Below, in pieces: positions 1 to 6,314 of a stretch of DNA of 11,520 nt. The notes under the pieces are model-generated. The model did no database searches, was not told where the DNA came from, and was given only the letters and a program-made list of their open reading frames with translations. Within the stretch, counting starts at the first letter, position 1. Each line of letters begins with the position of its first letter. Origin of the DNA: Helicobacter sp. (GTDB taxonomy: Bacteria; Campylobacterota; Campylobacteria; Campylobacterales; Helicobacteraceae). Location: positions 1-11,520 of the forward strand of contig JALEPE010000068.1 of assembly GCA_022766795.1 (NCBI GenBank), given 5' to 3'. The position numbers were made by a program, and so were the translations under genes.

Positions 1-180
1 AACTAAGCTTCTAGGATAATGGTATCCCCCGTGGATTCTTGCTTGATTGATTAAACTTGCTCTTGTTAAAATGTCATTTTCTTTTTCAAGGATTAAAATT
101 TTTTTGAATTTTTGGTGCAATTCTAGAGCCAACATACACCCATAAAATCCCCCACCAATTACAATGCAATCATATTTCAT
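1..180 (-). CDS. FAD-dependent oxidoreductase (DAO-like), N-terminal fragment
   Basis: Partial gene: the first 60 codons are present and the rest lies beyond the left edge. The protein starts MKYDCIVIGGGFYGC. This is a Rossmann beta-alpha-beta unit with the dinucleotide-binding motif G9-x-G11-x-x-G14, and an acidic residue (E32) ends the second strand where the FAD ribose is usually held. Residues 46-58 (QARIHGGYHYPRS) look like the conserved segment of DAO-type flavoproteins often found in polysaccharide clusters. The ATG overlaps the stop of the upstream Gfo/Idh gene by four bases (ATGA), so translation is probably coupled and the gene is the fourth member of the glycan operon. The substrate cannot be told from this fragment. 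Modification of a nucleotide-sugar or glycan precursor is inferred from context only. Confidence 0.8.
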   Translation of the reverse strand, partial: MKYDCIVIGGGFYGCMLALELHQKFKKILILEKENDILTRASLINQARIHGGYHYPRSLV

Positions 181-998
181 TGTTTGCACATATCCATAGC
201 TTTTGCCACTTTATAGCTAAGATTACAATGCTCTAAATACTTTGCTTCGTCATTTAAAATAGCGTAGAATTTGCGTAAAGAGTTTGCAATATTATTCTTT
301 TCATCAAAGCTAAAAATTTCTTGTTTGTCCCCAATCAAAATCTGCAAAGATTCATTAGAAAGCATATCAAAAAGTATTTTTCCGCTTTCAGCAATAATCT
401 CCAATTTACGCTCTTTTATCTCTGAAATTAGGGAGCATTCAAGCTCTGTTGTGATTCCATTAATATCAAATACGAATCTATTTGCATTAGGGTTGGTGTT
501 ATGACTTTCCGCTAAACTCGGCGTCCCAAATAAAAAACAAAAAACGCTCAAAAAATGAACCCCCAAAACATCTAACGCACTCTCTCCCTCATAAAATTTG
601 CCATATTGTTTGATACTCGCTTTAACGCTTAGGATTCCATTTAGTTGGCACAAAATTTCTTGAATCTTTAAAATTGACGGAGAAGTCAAATAAATATAAT
701 CTGTATAGAATCTAACACCACTACTCTGTGCAACATCTTTTAAAATATTAAATTCCTCTACGCTCTCACAGGTGGGCTTTTCTACAAACACATTCAGCCC
801 CGCTCTTAAACACTCATACGCAATGTTAAAATGTGATGTTAATGGCGTTACAACAAATGCTACCTGCGCGCCTTGCGGAATCTTAGCAAAAGAAAAGTCT
901 TTGCCAAAGACATCTATAATCTCAAAATTAGAATCTTGCTGAATATATTTCATCAAAAGATTCCCCCAATCTCCCTTGCCAATTACAATGGACTTCAT
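177..998 (-). CDS. Gfo/Idh/MocA family NAD(P)-dependent oxidoreductase
   Basis: A 273-residue protein with an N-terminal Rossmann fold. The nucleotide-binding motif is G7-K-G9-D-W-G12. A TPLTSH segment (51-56) is followed by the family hallmark E73-K74-P75, whose lysine is normally catalytic. Residues 143-157 (D...H148...G) match the second conserved block, where Asp and His lie at the active site. At 273 residues it is shorter than most family members (about 320-380), with a reduced C-terminal sheet domain. Family members oxidise or reduce sugar hydroxyls, often on nucleotide sugars in O-antigen, capsule or flagellin-glycan pathways. It overlaps the preceding glycosyltransferase by four bases (ATGA at 995-998) and the next gene likewise, so it sits inside a coupled glycan cassette. 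The exact substrate is unknown. Confidence 0.85.
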   Translation of the reverse strand: MKSIVIGKGDWGNLLMKYIQQDSNFEIIDVFGKDFSFAKIPQGAQVAFVVTPLTSHFNIAYECLRAGLNVFVEKPTCESVEEFNILKDVAQSSGVRFYTDYIYLTSPSILKIQEILCQLNGILSVKASIKQYGKFYEGESALDVLGVHFLSVFCFLFGTPSLAESHNTNPNANRFVFDINGITTELECSLISEIKERKLEIIAESGKILFDMLSNESLQILIGDKQEIFSFDEKNNIANSLRKFYAILNDEAKYLEHCNLSYKVAKAMDMCKQ

Positions 999-1714
999 AA
1001 TCTGCGCCTAACCTTTCTAAATAATAATTTAAAAATTTCCTCTAAATAAATGCACGATAAAGAAAAAATTTTTACTTTAGAATTAGAATCGTCTTTCCAA
1101 ACTACCGGAATTTCTTTGATTCCTATTTTTCTTGATTCCGCCACAATAAGCATTTGCGCACAATAAAACCAACTATTATCCTCGCTACAATTCTCTACTA
1201 AAAATTCCGCACTCTTTGCTTCAAAAAACTTAAATCCGCACATTGCATCGCTAAATTTCACCCCTAGCAATACCTTTAAAATTACATTTAATCCTCTTGA
1301 GGTAATTTCCCTTTTAATGCTCCTACCAAAGACTTGAGATTCCTTTAATAGCCTGCTTCCAACAACTATTTTATTGTCTTTTAAAAGTGCATACACTTCT
1401 TTTAAATGTTTCAAATCTGTTGCTAAATCAATATCCATATAGCCGATATAGGCACATTTTAAACTACTGGCATTATTTTTAATAGCTTCTCTAAACGCTA
1501 AACCCACACCCCTTGCTCCAAGCTTTAGATAGGAAACATTTGCATTTTTCTTGCAAATCTCTTGTGCTATCAGTGACGTTGCGTCCTCTGATCCGTTATC
1601 GGCTATTGTAATATGATATGGAATCCCATTTTTTTCTAAAAAAGCAATTGTTGTTAGGATTCCATTCTCCAAACAGCTCTCTTCATTCAAAACGGGAAAG
1701 ACGATATTGAGCAT
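995..1714 (-). CDS. GT2 glycosyltransferase, dolichyl/undecaprenyl-phosphate mannose synthase-like
   Basis: A 239-residue GT-A glycosyltransferase. The N-terminus MLNIVFPVLNEE is the classic first strand and UDP/GDP-binding loop. ADNGSED (38-44) is the second conserved acidic loop and D94-I-D96 the metal-binding DxD. VVGSRLL (117-123), DAMCGFKFF (156-164) and EIPVVWKDD (201-209) match the polyprenyl-phosphate glycosyltransferase (DPM1/ALG5-like) subgroup. No membrane helix is evident, so it is probably cytosolic or membrane-associated and transfers a sugar to a lipid phosphate or growing glycan. I chose the ATG at 1714: it forms TGATG with the upstream stop and lies 7 nt after AAGGA (1722-1726). 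A TTG at 1717 would add one residue but sits only 4 nt from that site. The stop overlaps the Gfo/Idh start by four bases. Confidence 0.87.
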   Translation of the reverse strand: MLNIVFPVLNEESCLENGILTTIAFLEKNGIPYHITIADNGSEDATSLIAQEICKKNANVSYLKLGARGVGLAFREAIKNNASSLKCAYIGYMDIDLATDLKHLKEVYALLKDNKIVVGSRLLKESQVFGRSIKREITSRGLNVILKVLLGVKFSDAMCGFKFFEAKSAEFLVENCSEDNSWFYCAQMLIVAESRKIGIKEIPVVWKDDSNSKVKIFSLSCIYLEEIFKLLFRKVRRRL

Positions 1715-2674
1715 CAATTCGTCCTTACATTTTTACTATTTACATATAAAGAAAAGTTACTTCTTTCCTCAATAATTTCGTGTAAATTATTATGTTTTGC
1801 ACGCATTAGAATGGTGCGCAAATACTCGCCCAAGATTGACAGAATCAAAAATAAACAAGAATTAGTTGTTACCAAATATATTGATGTAGAAGTCCAACCT
1901 CCTATTACATTAATATTTAAAAAATATGAGCTTAACACATACATAAGATACAAGAAATTAAACAAAGAGATAAAAAGCGATAAAATTGTCGCTAAGCGCA
2001 ATGTTTTATAAGAATTTTGTATAATAATATCAATCCCCAATTCCACAGAATCAAAAAAGTTGTTTTTTTTATTATTGCAAATAGGCATAAAAGGGTACTC
2101 ACATTTACTAAATCTCGAATCAAACTGAATAAGCCTTAAGAGATAAATATCTAATTTTTCTTTTAATAAATAATTGATAACTTTTCTATTTAAAACGCAA
2201 AAATCACTATAATCCTCCCTGATGGTGTAGCGATAAAATATTTTTATGAATCGATAAAATAAATAAGAAGTGAATTTTTGGGTTAAACTCTGAATCTTTT
2301 GCTTTCTAACGCCGATGACAATATCATATTCTCTAGCCTTGGTTAATATTTCTAAAAAGCTATCAATATCGTTTTCCTCTAAATCTATAAATACCAAATA
2401 ATCACCAATGCAATTTTGCAAAAACACTTGATAATAAAGATTTTTTGTGAGTTTATTAGAAACTTCAAATATTCTTAAATTAGGGGAATTTTCTATGATT
2501 TGTTTATCAGAAAAATGGGGGGGGGGGGGTGAAATTAACGACGGGATTAATGAGCAAAATTTCAAAATATAAAAAATTTGATGCCAAAGTTTCTTTTAAT
2601 TTTTGTAGTTTTTGATAATTGATATTTTGGTTTAGAATTGCAACAGAAATTAATCTTGAATCCAATATGTCCAT
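1714..2674 (-). CDS. Phase-variable ArnC/GtrB-like membrane glycosyltransferase, frame broken by C13 tract (OFF)
   Basis: The gene is split over two frames. From the ATG at 2674 (AAGAGG 9 nt upstream), translation gives MDILDSRLISVAILN..., a GT2-like first strand, then runs into 13 C and stops at 2507-2509 after 55 residues. The rest lies in another frame: GDYLVFIDLEEND is the acidic GT-A loop, and two membrane helices follow near the C-terminus. The second is IGGWTSTSIYLV...ILGEYL, very like the GtrB/ArnC C-terminus. With 12 C (or 15) the halves fuse into about 319 (320) residues, the normal family length. Family members transfer sugars to undecaprenyl phosphate at the inner membrane. Oddities: DLE where DxD is usual, a divergent N-terminal loop, and a very AT-rich coding sequence. 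The break looks like reversible slipped-strand phase variation, but a homopolymer sequencing error is possible. Confidence 0.83.
2517..2529. repeat. Poly-G/C homopolymer tract (13 G on plus strand), contingency locus
   Basis: Thirteen uninterrupted G on the plus strand (13 C in the coding strand) lie at codons 49-54 of the membrane glycosyltransferase gene. Runs this long are rare in such AT-rich DNA and are the typical slipped-strand switch of Campylobacter and Helicobacter surface-glycan genes. Counting codons, 13 C leaves the gene out of frame, while 12 or 15 C restores it. Confidence 0.93.
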
Positions 2675-2683
2675 TTACATCAA

Positions 2684-2689
2684 CCTCTT
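2684..2689 (-). promoter_or_regulatory. Ribosome binding site fixing the glycosyltransferase start at 2674
   Basis: AAGAGG on the minus strand lies 9 nt before the ATG at 2674. This site shows that translation of the phase-variable gene begins in the frame upstream of the C-tract. The only start available to the downstream frame is a TTG at 2565, which has no purine-rich site before it. Confidence 0.7.
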
Positions 2690-2712
2690 ATTTAGTCACA
2701 ATAAATTTACGC

Positions 2713-2718
2713 ATTCTA
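2713..2718 (-). promoter_or_regulatory. Candidate -10 box for the glycan operon
   Basis: TAGAAT on the minus strand, 39 nt before the start codon at 2674, lies in T-rich DNA. This fits the relaxed Helicobacter/Campylobacter sigma-80 pattern (TAnAAT without a clear -35). It predicts a leader of about 32 nt. Read-through from the tRNA-Leu transcript upstream is an alternative source of transcription. Confidence 0.4.
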
Positions 2719-2789
2719 CTCTTTATTCCTTAAAATCCTGATAAGTACGATGAAAAATATAAAAACAATGAAAGATTAGAAATATTAAA

Positions 2790-2873
2790 TGGTGCGCTGA
2801 GCGAGACTTGAACTCGCACGGGTCGCCCCGCCACCCCCTCAAGATGGTGTGTCTACCATTCCACCACCAGCGC
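2790..2873 (-). tRNA. tRNA-Leu (anticodon GAG)
   Basis: An 84-nt class II tRNA with CCA encoded at the 3' end (2790-2792) and discriminator A at 2793. The acceptor stem GCGCTGG pairs with TCAGCGC. The D-arm contains GGAATGGTAGAC, typical of leucine tRNAs. The anticodon stem CCATC/GGTGG closes a 7-nt loop TTGAGGG, giving anticodon GAG (codons CUC/CUU). A long variable arm follows, and the T-arm contains GTTCAAGTC. The gene lies between atpE and the glycan block on the same strand, so it may be cut from an atpE read-through transcript. Confidence 0.95.
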
Positions 2874-2875
2874 AC

Positions 2876-2897
2876 ACCTTAAGGAAGCCCTTAAGGT
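2876..2897. repeat. Perfect hairpin ACCTTAAGG-loop-CCTTAAGGT between atpE and tRNA-Leu
   Basis: A 9-bp perfect inverted repeat with a 4-nt loop starts 3 nt beyond the tRNA 5' end and 14 nt after the atpE stop. Each arm is itself a palindrome (CCTTAAGG). No T-run follows in either direction, so it does not look like an intrinsic terminator. A 3'-end stabilising or processing hairpin for the atpE mRNA, or an RNase recognition structure before the tRNA, is more likely. Confidence 0.65.
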
Positions 2898-2911
2898 ATT
2901 TAAACTATTAA

Positions 2912-3217
2912 TTAGCCTAAGAATGGGTTTGCGTAAAGTAGAATCAAGGCAACAACAAGTGTATAAATAACTTGTGCTTCAATCATCGCTAATGCAATGA
3001 ACATTGTTGTCATTAATTTACCACCAACGCCGGGATTTCTAGCCATACCAGAAATAGTTGCAGCTGCTGTGCTACCCATACCAATCGCACCACCAAGTGC
3101 CGCAATACCTAAACCTACACCCGCAGCAATCGCAGAATAAGAGAGTAACATTTCGTTACCTTCCGCAGCAAACGCCACACCAGCTAATGCAAAAAATACT
3201 AAAAGTAATTTTTTCAT
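2912..3217 (-). CDS. atpE: F1Fo ATP synthase subunit c (proteolipid)
   Basis: A 101-residue proteolipid that forms the rotating c-ring of ATP synthase in the inner membrane. Residues 1-18 (MKKLLLVFFALAGVAFAA) look like a signal peptide, a known extension of epsilonproteobacterial subunit c. Helix 1 is glycine-rich (GVGLGIAALGGAIGMG), the polar loop has R60-N61-P62, and helix 2 carries the ion-binding carboxylate E80 in ALAMIEAQ. The start at 3217 is 7 nt after AAGGAG. A longer reading from 3274 adds 19 polar residues that would bury the signal-like segment, and is rejected. The gene stands apart from any other ATP synthase gene, as is usual in this group, and has its own TATAAT promoter. tRNA-Leu lies just downstream. 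Confidence 0.95.
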   Translation of the reverse strand: MKKLLLVFFALAGVAFAAEGNEMLLSYSAIAAGVGLGIAALGGAIGMGSTAAATISGMARNPGVGGKLMTTMFIALAMIEAQVIYTLVVALILLYANPFLG

Positions 3218-3287
3218 TCTTTTTCTCCTTAAAAAATTCCAAAGTCCGTTCGGATTCATTCCCCTACTTATCACTTTGTAAGCAGTG

Positions 3288-3293
3288 ATTATA
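3288..3293 (-). promoter_or_regulatory. -10 box of the atpE promoter
   Basis: A perfect TATAAT on the minus strand, 70 nt before the atpE ATG, has T-rich sequence and no clear -35, as in Helicobacter/Campylobacter housekeeping promoters. It predicts a leader of about 60 nt, which includes the strong AAGGAG ribosome site at 3225-3230. Confidence 0.65.
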
Positions 3294-3344
3294 AACGCAT
3301 TTAGCTAAAATTTTGTTGAACCACAAAGCGTAATCCTAACCTAA

Positions 3345-3357
3345 ACGCAAATTGCGT
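3345..3357. repeat. 13-base palindrome ACGCAAATTGCGT between pnp and atpE
   Basis: A symmetric sequence with 6-base arms around one base lies 39 nt past the pnp stop and about 50 bp upstream of the atpE -10 box. With no loop and no T-run it is unlikely to be a terminator. It could be a protein-binding site. Chance occurrence is also possible. Confidence 0.35.
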
Positions 3358-3395
3358 CATTTCTACACATTTTTGTATGCTTTATGGAATCACAA

Positions 3396-5594
3396 CTATT
3401 TTTTCAAGCCTAATTCTACTTTATTTTTATTTAATGATAGCACCTCTACGCGCACTATATCACCCTCTTTTAAATAATCGCTAATACTTTCTGCGCGATT
3501 ATTTGTAATTTTTGAAATATGCAACAATCCGTCGTAATTATGAGGTAACTCCACAAATGCACCAAAGTCTAATATTTTTTTTACCTTGCCTTCATACACA
3601 TCGCCTATTTTATAAAGCTCTGCAATGCTTGGTTTATCCTCTTTATTATTTGCGATTCCAATAATATAGGCTTTTGCAGCATCAACTTTTTCTTTATTGC
3701 CGCCACTCACTTTTACTTCCCCATTGTCACGATTCAAATCAATCGCGACTTCAAATTTTTCAATAATTTCCTTAATTGTCTTACCTGCTTGCCCAATGAC
3801 TTCCACAATTTTGCTAGGGTGAATCGCAAAAATTTGGGAGCTAGGCAAAACTGCGGTATTCAAGACAATTTTACTTTTTGCCTCCTCCATTAATCCCAAA
3901 ATATGCAATCGCGCTTCCTTGGCTTGCAATAAAGCATTATGTAAAATCTCGGTATTTAGCCCACCAAGCTTAATATCCATTTGCAAGGCTGTGATCCCAT
4001 TTTTGCTGCCTGCAACTTTAAAATCCATATCCCCATCGTGGTCTTCTAAGCCCATAATGTCCGTTAAAATAGCGTATTTATTACCCTCACACACAAGCCC
4101 CATTGCGACCCCAGCAATTAAATCTGTGCATTCCACATCTGCCGCAGCTAATGCCAACGAGCCACCACATACTGTTGCCATTGAAGACGAACCATTAGAT
4201 TCTAAAATCTCCGAAACTAGACGGATTGTTTTAGAATCGCTACCCACAATACTGCATTCTAAAGCGCGTTTAGCAAGGTTTCCGTGCCCTAACTCTCTCC
4301 TGCCTGTCGCTCCAATAGGATTTGCCTCTCCAACGCTAAAGGGCGGGAAATTGTAATGCACCATAAAATGCTCTTTTGCGCCTCCTTTATCCGTGAGCAA
4401 CTCATAACCCTGTGCGTCCATATCTCCCCCAAGAGTGCAGACTACAAGTGCTTGTGTCTGTCCGCGCGTAAAAAGTGCGCTTGAATGTGCTTTGGGTAAA
4501 ATATTTGTTTCAATGCTAATGGGGCGCACCTCCTTTAACCCTCTGCCGTCTGCGCGTTTTCCTTCCTCTAAAATCATTTGACGAATCATTTTGCGCTTCC
4601 ACACTTCAAGGCTATCCCAAACACGCTCATCTAGGGATTCTACATCTTGCGGGAATTGTATGGCAAAATCTTGCGCAATGGCTTTAGCAAAAGATTTTAG
4701 CTTGCTTCCACGTTCGGTTTTAGACAAAAATGTAATAACCTCACGCAACTGCCCTAAATAATTTTGCGCAATGAAATCTTGTATTCTTTGACAATGATAG
4801 CTTTTGCGCTCTTGCGTCAAGGCAACTGGGGCTTTAATGCAAGGCGCAAACAATTCTTGCATTATCTTGCTTTTCTTAGCAATCTGTGTTTTAGCAAGCT
4901 CTAAAGCCCGCATAAGTTCGGCTTCGTCCATTGCATTTGCACTAAATTTTGCCTTTTCATCGTCTATTAATGTCGTAACAAAACTCAAAGGATTGCTTGG
5001 ACGTTCCACATCTACACCACCAAAGGTGCGCATTTCAATCATTAGCACATCATCATTAACACCACTTACAAACAAATCCAATGTGCTTTGCTCCATATTT
5101 GAGAGACTAGGATTCACAACAAGTTCCCCGCCGATTTTACCAATCCGCACGCCATTAACTGGTAGATTAAGCGGAATCTCGGAGGTATAAAGTGCGGCAC
5201 TTGCAGCATTAAGTGCTAAAATTTGCAAATCTGCCTCACCATCAACGCTAAGCGCAATAATTGTAATTTGCGTAGGATAGCAGTAATTTTTAGGAAAAAG
5301 CGGGCGCAAACTTCTATCTACAATCCTCGCTGTTAGCGTTTCAAAATCCCCGGGCTTTGCTTCGCGTTTAATATAGCCTCCGGGAAATTTGCCTGCCGCA
5401 TAAGCTTTTTCAATATATTGCACTGTTAAGGGTAAAAAATCCTCCTCAACAATAGAATCGCAATCCACCGCTACTGTGGCTAATAAAACATTATCCCCAC
5501 TCTTGTAATATACGCTTCCATTTGCTTGCTTGGCGAATTTATCAAAAATATAGTTTTCTTCTTTTTCTAAAAATGAAAATGTAATTTCACGCAT
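3396..5594 (-). CDS. pnp: Polynucleotide phosphorylase
   Basis: A 732-residue 3'-to-5' exoribonuclease/polymerase that uses inorganic phosphate, central to mRNA decay. Order: RNase PH domain 1 (N-terminus, with GKFPGGYIKREAKPGD about 68-83), an alpha-helical linker, then RNase PH domain 2 with the catalytic core DHDGDMDFKVAGS (D518 and D524 match E. coli D486 and D492). A KH domain (about 590-650) has loop G601-Q-A-G604, and an S1 domain (about 663-732) contains DFGAFVEL and DGLLHIS. The length is slightly above the E. coli enzyme (711). The ATG at 5594 directly follows the stop of the phosphoribosyltransferase gene with no gap, and its AAGGAG ribosome site lies inside that gene's last codons, so the two are translationally linked. 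It is the last gene of the purD operon. Confidence 0.97.
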   Translation of the reverse strand: MREITFSFLEKEENYIFDKFAKQANGSVYYKSGDNVLLATVAVDCDSIVEEDFLPLTVQYIEKAYAAGKFPGGYIKREAKPGDFETLTARIVDRSLRPLFPKNYCYPTQITIIALSVDGEADLQILALNAASAALYTSEIPLNLPVNGVRIGKIGGELVVNPSLSNMEQSTLDLFVSGVNDDVLMIEMRTFGGVDVERPSNPLSFVTTLIDDEKAKFSANAMDEAELMRALELAKTQIAKKSKIMQELFAPCIKAPVALTQERKSYHCQRIQDFIAQNYLGQLREVITFLSKTERGSKLKSFAKAIAQDFAIQFPQDVESLDERVWDSLEVWKRKMIRQMILEEGKRADGRGLKEVRPISIETNILPKAHSSALFTRGQTQALVVCTLGGDMDAQGYELLTDKGGAKEHFMVHYNFPPFSVGEANPIGATGRRELGHGNLAKRALECSIVGSDSKTIRLVSEILESNGSSSMATVCGGSLALAAADVECTDLIAGVAMGLVCEGNKYAILTDIMGLEDHDGDMDFKVAGSKNGITALQMDIKLGGLNTEILHNALLQAKEARLHILGLMEEAKSKIVLNTAVLPSSQIFAIHPSKIVEVIGQAGKTIKEIIEKFEVAIDLNRDNGEVKVSGGNKEKVDAAKAYIIGIANNKEDKPSIAELYKIGDVYEGKVKKILDFGAFVELPHNYDGLLHISKITNNRAESISDYLKEGDIVRVEVLSLNKNKVELGLKK

Positions 5595-6314
5595 CTACTC
5601 TCCTTGTATCTTGCTAAAAATTTCCTCAATCCGTTCCATTTCAATGGGTGGATAATCCCTATAATAATATCCAATATCCACAAAATTCTTGGGGCGATAA
5701 AGGCAAAATAACCCATCAGTGGCTTCCTCCATAATCTCTGCAACATCACAAGGTGCAACAGGACAGGCAAAATGCACGGTTTTAGCCTGCAAAGTAATCA
5801 CGGATTTAATCGCAGAAAATGCTGTCAATCCACTATCAATGCCCTCATCTACAATAAGAACACGCTTACCCTTAAAAGAAATTAGCGGATTCCCCTTGCG
5901 ATATTGATAAATAAGAGGCAGCATTTTATCTTCATATTGTCGTTGCACCTCTCCATAAATATAATCCAAACTAATCTCAAAAGACTTCACCAATGGCTCA
6001 TTAATTACGACATCGTGCGTTTCAGTCGCCATTGCAATCTCGCATTCTGGATTATTGGGTGCTAAAATAGGGGAAGTAAATAGAAACGCCAAAGGTGCTT
6101 TAAGTGTTTGCGCTAAACGATAGGCAAAATAAATTCCCTCAAAAGAGATTCCAATGACAATACAATCTTGCCCAAAAAAACTAAGTGGTAGATTACTTAG
6201 TAATTTCTCTAGTGCATCTTCTCTATTTTCAAATAGAATCTTGCGCCGCGTAGAATGCGCAGAATTTCCGATAAAACTTGTAACATTTACTATATTATTT
6301 AAAGGATTTTGCAT
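5595..6314 (-). CDS. Predicted phosphoribosyltransferase (COG1926-like)
   Basis: A 239-residue protein of the type I phosphoribosyltransferase fold. The PRPP-binding loop is VLIVDEGIDSGLTA (152-165), with D156-E157 in place of the usual Asp-Asp and S161-G-L-T164 as the phosphate loop. SPILAPNNPECEIAMATE (81-98) corresponds to the K-I-G-A-P-x-x-P-E block of the orphan COG1926 family, and CPVAP (184-188) and YYRDYPP (217-223) match its C-terminal signature. The nucleobase acceptor of this family is unknown to me, so no salvage reaction is assigned. The ATG overlaps the lptD stop by one base (TAATG) and the stop abuts pnp. Coupling to purD and pnp suggests nucleotide metabolism, which is inference from context. 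Confidence 0.8.
   Translation of the reverse strand: MQNPLNNIVNVTSFIGNSAHSTRRKILFENREDALEKLLSNLPLSFFGQDCIVIGISFEGIYFAYRLAQTLKAPLAFLFTSPILAPNNPECEIAMATETHDVVINEPLVKSFEISLDYIYGEVQRQYEDKMLPLIYQYRKGNPLISFKGKRVLIVDEGIDSGLTAFSAIKSVITLQAKTVHFACPVAPCDVAEIMEEATDGLFCLYRPKNFVDIGYYYRDYPPIEMERIEEIFSKIQGE

Noticed and set aside
1714..1717. TTG start at 1717 for the second glycosyltransferase
   Set aside because: The adjacent ATG at 1714 has better spacing (7 nt) from AAGGA and gives the standard MLNIVFPVLNEE beginning.
1714..2565. A 283-residue protein starting at a TTG at 2565 with a run of four prolines near its N-terminus
   Set aside because: It lacks a ribosome site and its first 16 residues are an out-of-frame reading through the C-tract. 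The ATG at 2674 with AAGAGG supplies the proper GT2 N-terminus once the frame is restored.
2876..2897. Hairpin after atpE as an intrinsic terminator
   Set aside because: No T-run follows the stem in either direction.
3218..3274. Longer atpE start adding 19 residues
   Set aside because: It would place charged residues before the signal-like helix, whereas the ATG at 3217 follows a strong AAGGAG.
3919..5190. Plus-strand open frames inside pnp (3919-4356 and 4804-5190)
   Set aside because: They are low-complexity readings opposite strongly conserved pnp domains and have no convincing start sites.
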